DNA of 64,000 bases from Macrothele yani (lineage: Eukaryota; Arthropoda; Arachnida; Araneae; Macrothelidae). Below, piece by piece: positions 52,207 to 63,700 of the stretch. The translations under genes and the position numbers were made by a program. The stretch's first letter is position 1; every line of letters begins with the position of its first letter. The stretch spans positions 46,342,469 through 46,406,468 of the forward strand of contig CM076996.1 of NCBI GenBank assembly GCA_039090855.1, written 5' to 3'. The notes beneath the pieces are model-generated. The model made no database searches and had not been told where the DNA came from. It saw only the letters and a list, made by a program, of their open reading frames with translations.

Positions 52207-53416
52207 CACATACCTGCCACTGAATTAGAAACTTTTATTCAGTATCGGGTTGGACCTCCTTTATCCCGAATTACAGCACGTATGTGATTTTTCATAGATT
52301 CCACAAGGTGTTGGAGTGCATCTATTCCTACAGCATGACAGGAATTTGACAGATAGTTCTTTCACTGGCTCAGGTTTGACGGAAGAGGACTTTGCTTCCG
52401 GATCTATTTTTTTTACATGTCTCATACATTCTTAATGGGGTTCAGATCTGAGCTTTGTAGGGACCAGAGAAGATGGAAGAAGTTGCTATTATGCTCGACG
52501 AACCATTTCTGAACACATCTTGCGCGATAGCCTTGTTGTCCACGAAACACCTGTCACCTGCTGGATAAAAAGTCAAAATTGTAGGGTCGATTTGATTGAC
52601 AATAATGTTCAGGTAATGTTTGGAGGACACTTGACCTCCAAGAAATATCTGGAAACCGTTTCGTACCAACAGAACATACCCCACACCGTGACACCACCTT
52701 CAGAACCTTGAGTTTTGTTTACAAGGCAAGCTGGGTCTATTGCTTTACAGGGTTCCCGCCAAACTCTCTGCCTACCGTCGGTACAGAACAAGATGTATCG
52801 CGACTCGTCGGACCACATGAATTTTTTACAGTCTTCCAGTGGCCAGTCACGGTATTGCTGACAACACTGTAGACGAACTTTCCGGTTCTTCGCAGAAAAC
52901 AGTGGTTTCCGCATCGGCATTCGACTGCCAATACTGATGCTATTCAATTGCCTGCTCATAGTTTGCTGAGATATGAGTCGAGAACAGCCTTCATTGAATG
53001 CTTCGGTCAATTGCTGCACACAGGAAGTCCTGTTTCTCCGTACAAGCCTTCTCAGACGACGGCGATCTCATTTCTGACAGATTGTCCTGGCGCCACAGTT
53101 ACGCATCTTGGACAAGCAATGTGGGTTGTTTTTCCACTGATTAAAGAATCAGGATATTTCACCCTTTGAGAAACCAGTCAGACCTGCTGTTTTCAAAATC
53201 GTCTCTCCAGACAGCCGGCACCCACAAAAAGCCCTTTATCAAACTCCGAAATATCCTATGTTTTTCCCATTGTGATCGACACTACTGACGAGCAGCAGTC
53301 TTAAATAGTTACCTACATCGCATGGTGACGCACGCGACCACGCATTTTGCGTACAAGCTGCGTAAATGACGTTTACGTACATCTGCACAAAGGTTTCTCA
53401 TTCAGTGGCCGGTGTC
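52207..53416 (-). mobile_element. Tc1-like element, family L
   Basis: Ends CACATACCTGCCACTGAATT at 52207 and CGGACACCGGCCACTGAATG on the minus strand from 53416, TA at 52205-52206 and 53417-53418. Length 1210 bp. Confidence 0.8.
52239..53270 (-). pseudogene. Tc1-like DD34E transposase, family L
   Basis: ATG 53270: MGKT, a stop, DISEFDKGLFVGAG. The next HTH region is shifted. From 53019 the frame is open: LTEAFNEGCSRLISQQTMSR, MRKPLFSAKNRKVRLQ, FMWSDESRYILF (first Asp), RRVWREP-like RQRVWREP, VTVWGMFCW. The second Asp region is damaged (GDRCFVDNKAIAQDVF). The Glu motif is changed to LNPIKNVWDM, with Lys in place of Glu. It ends KGGPTRY with TGA at 52239-52241. Confidence 0.8.
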
Positions 53417-53589
53417 CGTACGTTCTCACGGAACTGGTTAGAATACATGTCTTACTTGGATTTCAAACCTGGTCCAGCAAATAAAAGGAAGTCTGGGACT
53501 TAGGTTTCTGAGTTAACGGACGACTCTAAGATGATGAGATTGTATGCCGGTAAGTTACGCAAGGATCGGTCAGAGCTTGAATCTCAGGT

Positions 53590-53690
53590 ACGACATAGGC
53601 GTTCTGTTTCGTCTTCATGACGCTGCTCCTCTCCCCTTCCTGTAACCACTGACAATAAATTAGGGACAGGCGACTCCTCTTAATCTTAAT
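53590..53690 (+). mobile_element. Degenerate SINE body fragment
   Basis: GACGCTGCTCCTCTCCCCTT, CCTGTAACCACTGACAATAA and ATTAGGGACAGGCGACTCCT follow the order of the SINE body. Head and tail are not recognisable. Confidence 0.6.
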
Positions 53691-53934
53691 TCTCATGGAG
53701 ATTCGGCTTATATATGATTCTCATGGAGATTTCCCCGAAATATAATGTATTAGCCTATCACATAGATTTCATTGCACACTACTCGTGTAATTTCAAGCAT
53801 GTCTGTTATATTAAATGCAACACTATGCACAATTTGCATGTGTATCAGGCCAGCTGGTTTTATAGATTCAGTAGTAGTGAACTAACAGACATACAGTCAC
53901 GAAAAGAGCAAGTTACATTGCAAACGCGTAAGAG

Positions 53935-54100
53935 CTGTGAAAACACAAATTTGTCCGTGACGAAGATCGAAACCTCCCCCCCCCTTCACTCCGGAGTAAG
54001 GTGCTCTCCCAACTAATCCTAATCTACTCAGACGGAATGTATCGCTGCACATTTGTTGTCTTGAGACGTGCTTTACCTCTGTAGTACGTCACATCACCTC
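53935..54100 (-). mobile_element. tRNA-derived repeat, family 3, copy 1
   Basis: Reverse-strand unit aligned over its length with 54236-54385 (GTGAAAACACAAATTTGTCC, CAGACGGAATGTATCGCTGC, AGTACGTCACA). The tRNA-like centre (53953-54033) is damaged by a C run and a small insertion. Confidence 0.7.
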
Positions 54101-54235
54101 CCTCTTATTATTATTTTTTTCTTTTTGAAGCGAAGAACACATTTTTATTAATTCTAGACTATGTGTGGAACAAACATCATTCATTCTTCGAAGAACCCAA
54201 CGGCTAGTACATTCATTTTTACGTTAGGGAACGAA

Positions 54236-54385
54236 CGTGAAAACACAAGTTTGTCTGTGACGCGGATCGAACTCGCGTCCCCTCGCTTCTGAGTAAGTTG
54301 ATCTCCCAACTAAGCTACACGGACGGAATGTATCGCTGCAGATTTGTCTTCTTGACACGTGCTTTATCTCTGCAGTACGTCACAG
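54236..54385 (-). mobile_element. tRNA-derived repeat, family 3, copy 2
   Basis: The minus strand contains TAGCTTAGTTGGGAGATCAA and GAGTTCGATCCGCG within a 71-nt tRNA-like segment (54254-54324). Its acceptor halves GTCCGTG and CACAGAC pair with one mismatch. The 5' part begins TGTGACGTACTGCAGAGATA, echoing the TGTGACGT start of family 2 (1589-2306), so the two families may share an ancestor. Confidence 0.75.
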
Positions 54386-54389
54386 ACCA

Positions 54390-55203
54390 TGCCTAATGTT
54401 TCCATTCTTAAATGGGCTTACATGATTCATAATTTTTCCAAATTTTTTTTATGATACTTAAAAAGGACATGCTGCATATTAAAATGTACACAAATAATCT
54501 TATTCATTCACACATATGTGGAACGGTGTTATTACTGTATTATGTTATCAACTTAATAGGACATCGAGAAGTTGTGTTTGTTAGCATACCTCAGCGGAAA
54601 CGTCGAAAGAGAGACCTTGCAACAATTCGTGGAAACAGACATGTAAACTGCAACAATGTAACAATTCGTGAAAACAGCCAATATGTCAAGAAAAAAAAAC
54701 GGGTTTAAGTCAGGTCAAGAATCTTGACAATGCTTATTTTATCCGAAAGGAAATTTTGATTCGTTTGTTTTGTTAACTCGGTCACCCGTGAAAAAATTTC
54801 ACTTCTGTCCTGGGGAAACTTTTGATCTAACTTTCACTTTGAGTTTTCTTTCCTGCGTAACCTATGCTATTATTTGGATACATTGCTAATTCCTTGAATT
54901 CACTTTCTGAACCTCCAGTATCTGTGTTGCTTTTGACGACGCTGATAGTTTAGGCAGGGGAAAGGTAATGGCACGAAAGTGATGAAAGCGACTGCAACAA
55001 AAGATCAGGGGATTCTGGTGGAATATTAGCTATTGTAGAATACGCAACGTTAATCGACCTTGCGAATTATAGTTTACGCTTTTTGTTACCCTTTATTATT
55101 ATTGTTTAGTAACTAGGGCCTGTTCTATTATTTAAACATCGAAAACTATAAACCAACAGGCTTACAATTTCCTCTGAACACACTTGTACAATATTAATAT
55201 ATA
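54390..55203. other. Unassigned AT-rich interval
   Basis: Nothing recognised; an 85-codon frame at 54451-54708 has no motif. Confidence 0.4.
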
Positions 55204-56423
55204 CACTGAAGAGCAATTGAATTAGAGATACCTGTCTAGTAACGTGTAGCACCCCCTTTCGCCCTGATGACGGCGGCGATTCGTATCGGCATGGACTCGA
55301 CAAGACACCGGAAGCGTCGGGAAGCCATACGAATCCACGACCCCTGAACAAGCTCCCACAGTTCACGAAGATTTGATGGATGGGGTCAGAGCCTCGAACA
55401 TCTCTCTCGATGGCATCCCAGATGTGCTCGATGGGATTGAGGTCAGGTGACCTAGCTGGCCAAGGAAGCGAGGCCACATCGGTGGAGTGTTCATCTAACC
55501 ATTCGGATACAATTCGGGAGAGATGGCACGGTGCATGGTCTTGCTGCAGGATGAGATCCCTAGTGGGATGTTGAAGACGCACAAACGGGAGCAAATGGTT
55601 GTACAGGATATCCCGGTAACGTTGACCTGTGAGGGTCGATGTCACACGTACCAGGGGTCCCATTTCAATCCACGCAAACATTCCCCAGACGAGAATACCA
55701 CCCCCACCAGCTTGAATAGTACCCTGCTGGCAAGAAGGATACATCGCTTCATGTGGCTTGCGCCGTACTCGTATCCTTCCATTCGTATGTACCAACGTGA
55801 ATCTCGACTCATCAGTCCAGGCAACATTTCCCCACATGTCTAGGGTCCAGTGGCAACGTTCCCGCGCCCATGCTAATCTTTGCACCCTGTGATGTGCGGT
55901 CAGCAGCGGTACCCTCGTGGGATGATGGCTTCTGTACCCCATAGCGAGGAGATGGTTCTGGATGGTGTGGCTTCTTACACGTTTTTGTGCACCAGCGTTA
56001 AATTGCCGAGTGATTTCTTGCACTGTGGCCCGTCTATCCGCTGTTACAATGCGAGCTAGCCGACGATGACCCCGCTCATCCACAAGCTGTTGTCCACGGC
56101 AGTTGGCCCTTGCATTGATGGTTTTACCGGATTCGATGTACTCACGGTGTACTCGTGACACAGTGGCTCGTGAAAATCCCAGTGCCTACACGACTTCCGA
56201 GATGAAGTGACCCATTCGTCGGGCCCAGACAATTTGCCCACGATCAAATGCGCTTAGATCCTTCGTCTTACCCATACTGCGTCCGACTCTTACTGATTCC
56301 CTTCGCATCACTCCTTATATTGTCGGATCGCTGCATACGTCATGTCGTTTCCGTTTACAGGGCCGCCCACAGCGCCACATTTGCATAACGCCAGCTGTCT
56401 CTAATTCAATTGCTCTTCAAATG
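55204..56423 (-). mobile_element. Tc1-like element, family M, near intact
   Basis: Ends CACTGAAGAGCAATTGAATT at 55204 and, minus strand from 56423, CATTTGAAGAGCAATTGAAT, TA at 55202-55203 and 56424-56425. Length 1220 bp. A foldback starts 6 bases beyond the right TA. Confidence 0.92.
55236..56275 (-). pseudogene. Tc1-like DD34E transposase, one stop and one frameshift
   Basis: ATG 56275: MGKTKDLSAFDRGQIVWARR. TAG at codon 30 (56186-56188), probably from CAG. Then open to the Glu: ALGFSRATVSRVHREY, RGHRRLARIVTADRRATVQE (second helix-turn-helix), VAWTDESRFTL (first Asp), GGGILVWGMFAW, LQQDHAPCHLSR (second Asp), SPDLNPIEHIWDAIE (Glu). A shift near 55380 changes the tail; in the neighbouring frame the expected SMPIRIAAVIRAKGGATRY and TAG at 55236-55238 are present. 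Confidence 0.92.
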
Positions 56424-56430
56424 TAGTTGG

Positions 56431-56733
56431 CTTTGAGGAAACACTAGATGTATTATATATATTCATCAAGAGTTTTCAATACAGCCAACGCATTTTTAAG
56501 CGTGACAATTCTCTGGGGTTTTTGTGAAGTCTCTTAAAACCTCATATTTTATAAAGGAGTTTTTATGCATCTAAAGACAATATAACAATATAGATGCATC
56601 ATAACTCCTTTATAAAACATGAGGTTTTGGGTGACTTCACAAAAACCCCAGAGAATTGTCACACCTAAAAATGTGTTCGTTGTATTGAAAACTCTTGATG
56701 AATATATATAATACATTTAGTGTTTCCTCAAAG
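56431..56733. repeat. Foldback with 141-bp arms
   Basis: Left arm 56432-56572 (TTTGAGGAAACACTAGATGT ... GTTTTTATGCATCT) is an inverted repeat of 56592-56733, with about a dozen differences and a spacer of about 19 bases. No frame and no clear target duplication. The arms are well preserved, which suggests recent formation or selection for pairing. Confidence 0.9.
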
Positions 56734-57067
56734 GCAATATATATTAATGTTCTCTTATTGTGGAAATTACATTCAACTCAATATGAATTTATGCGGAGAA
56801 CTACGTGTTGTAAAGAATAAACGTAAGTGTTCTTCATTACCATTTAATTCACAGGTACATTCGCGACCTTCAAATCTTCTGTGGTATTAACTGGATGGCT
56901 ATTGTAATTCAAAAACAACTGAGTGTATAGCTCCTTTAAAATGTAAACTATGTTTCCGATGTTATGTGACATTACTGTGAAAAGGAATTTATAAGCCCAG
57001 GCTCTTTAAAACTCCAATTATCCTTGCTTTACTTGAAACATGGATTCTTTTGGGTGTGTCGTTTTCT

Positions 57068-57600
57068 TAACACTTTAAGCGACCTACAGTATGTACCTGA
57101 ACCAAGTGGTGCCCAAATTTTCTGTTCTTCTCAAATGAAATGTTTGCAAAACGACCGGGTTTTAGGAAAGCTACGGAAAAACAATACCTCCCCCTGTTAT
57201 CTCAGCAGTACCGACCATAAACCTGTCACGTGCGATAAGTGTTCCCTTCTATTCCTTTATTCTCTGTTCCACGACTCAAAGAATTAAAGGGATTTGCTAG
57301 TCCCCACGACACGGACATCATGCCACTTTGTAGTTCTGCTTTCTTAGGTGCATCGTCATTGTTATAGTAGTCCTTTCAGCAAGATAACAATCAGAAAGGA
57401 TCAGTGTCAATCATCTATCTAAATGACCACTTTGAATAACAAAGCTAAGGGGAAGGAACGCTTCTAATGCGCAAGTTACCTAGTTCCAGCCGCATTCGGC
57501 CCACTTTTTAGTAAGAGAACATATTCATTCCTTCGAGCTGATTTCAGCCCAGTTTACTATCCCCGAGTTAATGGCCGTTAAAGGTTAGCAATACTTCTTG
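57068..57600 (+). repeat. Uncharacterised dispersed repeat, copy 2 (uninterrupted)
   Basis: Co-linear with 16070-18165 after removal of the Tc1 there. It covers CTTTAAGCGACC, TATGTACCTGAACCAAGTGG, TCAGCAGTACCGACCATAAA, AAATGACCACTTTGAATAAC, TTCGAGCTGATTTCAGCCCA and GAGTTAATGGCCG. The 57024-57287 frame does not hold in the other copy, so it is unlikely to be coding. Confidence 0.75.
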
Positions 57601-57604
57601 CTTA

Positions 57605-58660
57605 AATAAAAGCGTTGGGGAAATTTTTCTATAAGGAAAAAGTTTTATTGGAGAAATGAGCGAATGAATTCCTATTATTGTCACGATTTTGGCCACAAAA
57701 ACACAGTAAAATGAAATTAACTTGAAGTGAATTCCTATTGACTATAAAACTTGTTCACACAAATCTCGTTCTACAGTACCCACTCTAGAAAACAGTGGCT
57801 AATGTAAAAAGTGAGCTCACATAGCTTTTGACTTTGTTTGTTGACTTGTAGCCTAATTTGATGAAGACCAAGACGACATATACGGTACAGGTTTCTCGTC
57901 ATGGGAAAGGGAAAAAAACGTAATTCGACATCCTGTTCTGCGGGTAAATTAAATTATTTGCCTCCTGGCTTTTCGGCAAAATAGCAAATAAATTGGGAGA
58001 AACCTCGGCTGTTTTCTCCTTTCATTGCGTCACAAACTACCGAGTAGGAAGGAGCAAAAATGAAATAGTCCTGATAGAAAGATTCCCTCGTCGTTGTCAT
58101 GGTTTCCAAGTGCCAACATCCAGAATGCTTCGGTGGTTGACCGTTGTGCCCAGCGCTCTGGACACTAGGCAACGCAAGATATTCCGCGAAAAACTGTCAA
58201 TAATAACGTAACGGTAGATGCAAAGCGGACAAAGAAAAATGACCTTCACCTTAATCGTGTTGCGATGATATTCTCCTTTTTTTTTTTTTTTCTTTTCTTT
58301 TTCTTTTTTTTTCTTTAGTTCTCAGCATCAGGGTCACCAAAACGAAATTCAATACAAAATTACTAGTACATAAGGAAAAGTGCTTCCTTGTCAAAATTAT
58401 TGACCAATTTCTCGAGAAACACCGGTTGAAGTCGAAGATCCTTTCACCAGTTTCTGAAGTAACTAGAAAGCATAGAAAGACTAGGAAAAATTCTAGAAAC
58501 GGAATTGTTTGCACTAGTGATGCCAGCATTTATTTGATATTTAAGCATTAAATTACATATAAGCAGGTTGCAATTTTTATTGCATTTTAGAAATATTTGT
58601 TCCTAACAGAAAAACCAGGTTTTTCATTTTGAAAATCCGTTGGCCAAAACTAGCTACCAA
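57605..58660. other. Unassigned AT-rich interval with a pyrimidine tract
   Basis: A T-rich CTTTT-type tract lies at 58271-58318. No coding or repeat signal otherwise. Confidence 0.4.
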
Positions 58661-58662
58661 TA

Positions 58663-59164
58663 TCTGAAATATCAAATAGAAGTCATCGCGCTTTCCACGT
58701 TTATAAGTGAGTCACGGAGAAATTCTCATTGGCCGCCACCGGGAATCGAACCGAGGGTCTTCCAGTTACGCCCCGGATATGCTTCCACTGTACCTCAGCG
58801 GCCTCTAAATTCTCCTGACTCACTAACGACAAACTACCAAACCACATGGCAGGGTTGCTTCTTTGGAGTCCCGCACAATGCTGGGGATTCACCAAAGATG
58901 AACAGCAGCAACTGAACAAATACCTGGTGTTTGGTGAATCCCCAGCATTGTGCGGGACTCCAAAGAAGCAACCTGCCATGTGGTTTGGTAGTTTGTCGTT
59001 AGTGAGTCAGGAGAATTTAGAGGCCGCTGAGGTACAGTGGAAGCATATCCGGGGCGTAACTGGAAGACCCTCGGTTCGATTCCTGGTGGCGGCCAATGAG
59101 AATTTTTCCGCGACTCACTTATAAACGTGGAAAGAACAATGATTTCTATTTGATGTTCAGTCTA
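58663..59164. repeat. Large foldback with a tRNA-like segment in each arm
   Basis: Arms of about 235 bp (58663-58899 and 58932-59164) face each other across a spacer of about 32 bases. The right arm carries on the plus strand, and the left arm on the minus strand, a 73-nt tRNA-like segment (59022-59094; 58731-58803): 7-bp acceptor (GGCCGCT with GGCGGCC), A-box-like TGAGGTACAGTGG, a 5-bp anticodon stem TCCGG/CTGGA, B box GGTTCGATTCC. The arms differ at few positions. Confidence 0.9.
59022..59094 (+). other. tRNA-like segment in the right foldback arm
   Basis: 73 nt with a complete acceptor pairing, Pol III A/B boxes and a 7-base anticodon-position loop GGCGTAA. It lacks the T at position 33 and has a mismatch in the T stem, so I regard it as a tRNA-derived repeat module rather than a working tRNA gene. 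The mirror copy is at 58731-58803 on the minus strand. Confidence 0.6.
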
Positions 59165-59311
59165 CGTCAACTGTGTATTTAATATCTGAAATGCTTTGAG
59201 AAGTACACTTTTGTTCATAGTTGCGGTACAATGTCCAAATTTGACCAGGATTGTTTTATTTTGCGAATACATCAACCTGCACAATAATGCGTCCAGCTTC
59301 ATTTTCCTTTT

Positions 59312-59532
59312 GGCCGCCCCGGTGGAGCAGTGGTCTAAGCGCTGGCTTATGACCATTTGTCCGAGATGGGTCCGGGTTCGAATCATAGTGAGATATGGAT
59401 GCTGTGTTCGTCTTACGGCGCTGGCTCTCTCCCTTCCCGGGAGCCAGTGGCCATAAATTAGGGACGGGCGACTGCTTATAGCCCACTGAGTAGCTCACGG
59501 TGGTCGTTGAACCCCCAATCAAATAAAAAAAA
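59312..59532 (+). mobile_element. tRNA-derived SINE
   Basis: GGCCGCCCCGGTGGAGCAGT head, GGGTTCGAATCATAG (altered B box), full body (CTTACGGCGCTGGCTCTCTC, GGGACGGGCGACTGCTTATA, GCTCACGGTGGTCGTTGAAC) and tail CAATCAAATAAAAAAAAAA. Confidence 0.92.
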
Positions 59533-59771
59533 AATGCCTTTTTATTTTTTTTCGACAGCTGCTTCCCTCTCATGGCTCCTAAAACAAACTGCAATTTTGT
59601 TCCCGACTTGTAGTTTATTATTGTACCACATGACAGAAGTGCGCTTGTACGCCCACCCATAAACAAAATGCTGTAATGATGTAGGCCTATATTCGGCAGC
59701 TTTTAAACAATTTACATCCATATTTGCCTTCTAGACATCTGCAAGCCTTAACGTTGTACGTATTATCAAAA

Positions 59772-59985
59772 AGCTGCCACAGTAGCACAGCGGTCTAAGC
59801 TCCGGCTTCTGACCGTTCGTCCGAGTGACCTCGAGCCCAGAGGGAGACATGGGTGGTGCGTGCGCATGCTCATATTGTTTCCCCTGCCCAGAACCAGCAT
59901 CCCCAAATTAGGGACCGTCGACAGCCTATAGCCCTTACAGTTGCTCATGGTGGTCGTTAAATACCGAAACAAAATAAAACAAAAA
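59772..59985 (+). mobile_element. tRNA-derived SINE, diverged subfamily
   Basis: GCTGCCACAGTAGCACAGCG head, CCTCGAGCCCAGA in place of the B box, body TTTCCCCTGCCCAGAACCAG, AATTAGGGACCGTCGACAGC, GTTGCTCATGGTGGTCGTTA and A-rich tail. Diverged throughout but co-linear. Confidence 0.8.
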
Positions 59986-60003
59986 TATGTAAAAACTGGA
60001 TCA

Positions 60004-60360
60004 CTGAGGAACAGTAACTTCTTTTTTAAGTGTTTAACGACCACCATAGCACTTGCCAACAGCCCCGGTGGCGTAGTGGCACTTGCCAACAGCCATAAGC
60101 ACTGAGGAACAGTAACTTCTTTTTTTTTTAAGTGTTTAACGACCACCATAGCACTTGCCAACAGCTCCGGTGGCGTAGTGGCACTTGCCAACAGCCATAA
60201 GCACTGAGGAACAGTAACTTCTTTTTTTTAAGTGTTTAACGACCACCATAGCACTTGCCAACAGCCCCGGTGGCGTAGTGGCACTTGCCAACAGCCATAA
60301 GCACTGAGGAACAGTAACTTCTTTTTTTTTAAGTGTTTAATGACCACCACAGCACTTGCC
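60004..60360. repeat. ~100-bp tandem array built from SINE ends
   Basis: Three and a half copies of a unit containing CACTGAGGAACAGTAACTTC, a T run, AAGTGTTTAACGACCACCAT (reverse complement of a SINE 3' end), ACAGCCCCGGTGGCGTAGTG (SINE head, forward) and CACTTGCCAACAGCCATAAG. ACTGAGGAAC recurs near 60004, 60101, 60203 and 60303. The last copy runs directly into the head of a complete SINE. Confidence 0.9.
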
Positions 60361-60361
60361 A

Positions 60362-60682
60362 ACAGCCCCGGTGGCGCAATGGTCTAAGCGATAGCTTCTG
60401 ATCCTTCGCCCAACGGAGGAGTATGGGTTCGAATCCCGGTGGGGCATGGATGTCTGTGTTTGTCTTTCGGCACTGGCTCTCTCTGTTATTTGTAATTCTG
60501 GCATACTGTATCACATGTTCGATCTGTACTTTGAAGACTTCAACGTATTGCGAAATATTCGTACCCTGCGACGCACAATACTGTATTTGTCTGAATTCGA
60601 GATGTATGTGCTAACCACGACCAATGTATGAATTCAAGTTGTATGTGTTACCTGGGACCAATAAATAATTAAGAAAAAAAAA
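60362..60682 (+). mobile_element. Long-subfamily SINE
   Basis: AGCCCCGGTGGCGCAATGGT head, GGGTTCGAATCCCGGTGGGG B box, CTTTCGGCACTGGCTCTCTC, then a long 3' part (GGCATACTGTATCACATGTT, GACCAATAAATAATTAAG) and A tract. The 3' region matches the type interrupted by the mariner at 9743, showing two 3' subfamilies sharing one tRNA-like head. Confidence 0.85.
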
Positions 60683-60699
60683 AAAAGCTCCAATAAGGA

Positions 60700-60779
60700 A
60701 AAAAAAAAAAAGCAGTCGCCAGTTCTTAATTTGGTACCACCAATGGTTCCAGAGGGGACAGAAAACCAGTGCCGTAAGA
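60700..60779 (-). mobile_element. SINE fragment, reverse strand, interrupted by hAT
   Basis: AAGCAGTCGCCAGTTCTTAA, AATGGTTCCAGAGGGGACAG and AACCAGTGCCGTAAGA are the complement of the SINE body. It stops exactly at the hAT end (60780). Sequence after the hAT restarts with CCGTAACACAGG, the duplicated target. Confidence 0.8.
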
Positions 60780-63700
60780 CAGGGACGTAGGCAGGATTTT
60801 GTCTTGGGAGGAGTCCAACATCTACTAGTTCAAAAGCACAACCGGAAATTATATATATATTGGTGTCCAAACGTTTAGCAACAGAACAACCTGTGGCAGG
60901 TCGTTGCTTAAACGTTTCAGTGTTTACAGTGTTAGTAAGAAACAGTTATACCGGTACCCTCTTGGGTTGGATTCTTACATATACACAAATCAAAATATGA
61001 AAAGAAACAATTCGCTGGATTAAAATATTTTGATACTGCCTGAATTTGAAATCCTGGATAGAGCTGTTAATCCAAAAGTATGACTTCTAATATAACATTA
61101 ATACGCAGTAATTTAAAAACGGATCTTAAGAACTGTAAAATTAAGGATAATTACTTTTAACATTGCTAAAATACTTAATCTGTCTTCAGAGGTAGTGCTA
61201 CGCAAGTATGATTTTATTCTCCAGAGGGTTGATCAAAACCGTTCCACAGAGCTTGTTGATACTGGCAAAACACATAAAATCTTCAACAGTTCATGTACAT
61301 TAGGATACATTGCAATATTGCATTGTTTCAAAACGTCAGCTGCATTGCGTAACTCCGCATTTTCTGTAACGCTACTTAGGCGTCTTCTCCACAGTTGCAT
61401 TTCGATTTTCACAGTGTCATCCAGCTCACTTGAGTAAAAATGCAGTGTTTCTTCTAAGTCGTTCTCGTTGATAGATAAATTGTGAAAAGGCAGTAAACAC
61501 TGAAAACCTTTAATAACGGTTTTATGCATTACAAATCTTTGATCGGTTTCTTGTACAGACGAATCTAAAAACGGCAAGAATACAGAGATTCTGTAGTAAT
61601 CTTCAGCAGAATCTGTTTCTACGTTGAAACGATTCATTTGTCTGTTACATAACAGTGGTACTTTGATGTCAAAATCTAGTAATTCCTATTTTTCAGTTAC
61701 TTCTTGAAATATTTTTTTAATTTTTAACAGGATTTTTCTCATTGATTGTATTTCATGTTTTAAATCCTCTACAAGATTTATAGCTTCAACTAAATCTATG
61801 TTTTCTTTCTGTAATGCGTTGCACAGTAAAATTGAGTACTGAAAAACCACATCAATGACAAGAACGCTAATGTTGAATTCTACATCTTTTATTGCCAACG
61901 AAATCTGCATGGCTCTTGATGATGTTTCCCTGTCATTCCAGGAATTCATTTCTTTTAAAGCATTTGAGACTGCCTGCTGAAGCTCCAAAAAAGTGCTAAC
62001 GGAATTATGTCTATCTACCCATCTTGTTGAGCATAAACGCTTTAGTTTCTCTTTTCTGGAATCTAGAAGTATATTTTTTACCTTTGTTTGTAAGAATGGC
62101 TGACGTTTAGGGGTATTGAAAAATTCATAAACGTTTTCTACTGTACCCACGGCATTGCGAATGCCTTGAAGCTTACATGCCCCAGAAATGGCTAAATTTA
62201 AGCTGTGTGTGCTACAATGAACAAACATAGCAGACGGAAAAATTTCCTTCATGACTGCTTGAGCACCACTAACTTTTCCTGCCATTGCTGATGCTTCATC
62301 ATAGCCCTGACCCCGGAGGTACTTGGTTTCCACACCAAATTTATCCAATGTGGTTATTATTGTTTGAGCTAATTCTTTCCCTGTAGTATTACCACTCACT
62401 GGCGCAAACTGCAAAAATATTTCTTTTATCTTTGCTGTTTCGTCGTTAACGTAGCGAAGGCTTAAAGAAAATTGTTCAGTTTTCCCAGTGTCAGCAGTTT
62501 CATCCGCTAAAATTCAGAAGCATTTTGATGCATTTACCATGTTGACAAATTTTTTTGTAAGCAATTTATTGCAACATTCAATTATCTCATTCTGACTTGT
62601 AGGACTTATATACTGAGATTTGTTCCCGGTGTGTTCACGAATGGTCACGAAATCACTCGTGACAGTCTCTTTCGCAGCCATTTTAAGTCCGAAACGGAGA
62701 ATTGACCTAAAATTTCCTTCATTCTCAGTAGGTTCTTGATCTAATTTGAAAGTTCCAAACTCACAGTGGCCCCGCAAAGCCAGCCCTTGTTAGCCGCACA
62801 AAAGTACTGTTTCAATAACAGGAGCAATGACCTTACGATTTCTTTCTACTTCGGCTTTTTCAGCAGCATTTAGTATAAGATCAACGGGTTCACTTCTTTC
62901 CAAAACAACATCTTCCAGATCTTGGGCAGTCTTCAAACATTGCTTATGGCAATTCGTGGTTTGATGATAGTTATATTGCTCCACAGCATGTTTCCACTTT
63001 TTAAACGGTTTCTTGCATAGCTGTCCTAGTGGCTGGGATGCAGTTCCTGCTCCACTCAAGTAAAAAAAGGACACAATCTTTTCAATAAGTTCCGTCTTCC
63101 AATTAGGAGTATGATAACCATTTCCATCTTTCCAGCCACTTAATCTGGAATCTGAGATTCTTTCCCCCGACAGCAGTCGCAGGAACATCGAAGCTACATT
63201 CTGGCACCCAAAAGTCTTGTAACGCGTTATATCTCTCGTACTTGTTTAAATATTTACTTACCAGTAATGCAACGTCATTTGGACTTGATTTTATTTCAGT
63301 TTTTGGGACTTCTCTAACTTCAGATGATTCTAGATCCGAGGCCTCTCGCACAGTGGCTGTTTCATTTGCAACCGATTCTGAGGGAATTTCCTCACTCCTA
63401 ATTTTCTTCGAAAAATAATCATGTAAGGAACACAAACGTTTAGACATCGCAAATGATGCAGAAGTAAAAAGAAACAACCTAAAGGTTTGCAGAACCGAAA
63501 GCGACCGTGGATCCGTACTGTAAGAACGCGAGCGCCTCGATCACGAAACCGGTTTTTCCTCCCCTACCTGTCTCTAAAACAATGAATTCGTCTTAACTAG
63601 CGATCCGGTGTCGTTTTCACAATGCAGTTTCTTCCAGAATCAACTCGGGTTACGTATCAGACCTACATCTCAGCGCATGCGTCAGGTGAAGTCCGTTCCG

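Noticed and set aside
57024..57287. 87-codon plus-strand frame in the orphan repeat copy 2
   Set aside because: The frame is not kept in copy 1, so it is probably not coding.
58251..58529. 92-codon minus-strand frame ending in Lys/Arg/Glu-rich residues
   Set aside because: The charged tail is translation of a CTTTT-type pyrimidine tract; no other support.
59022..59094. Possible functional tRNA gene with CGT anticodon
   Set aside because: No T at position 33, a T-stem mismatch, and it lies in a foldback repeat with a mirrored copy.
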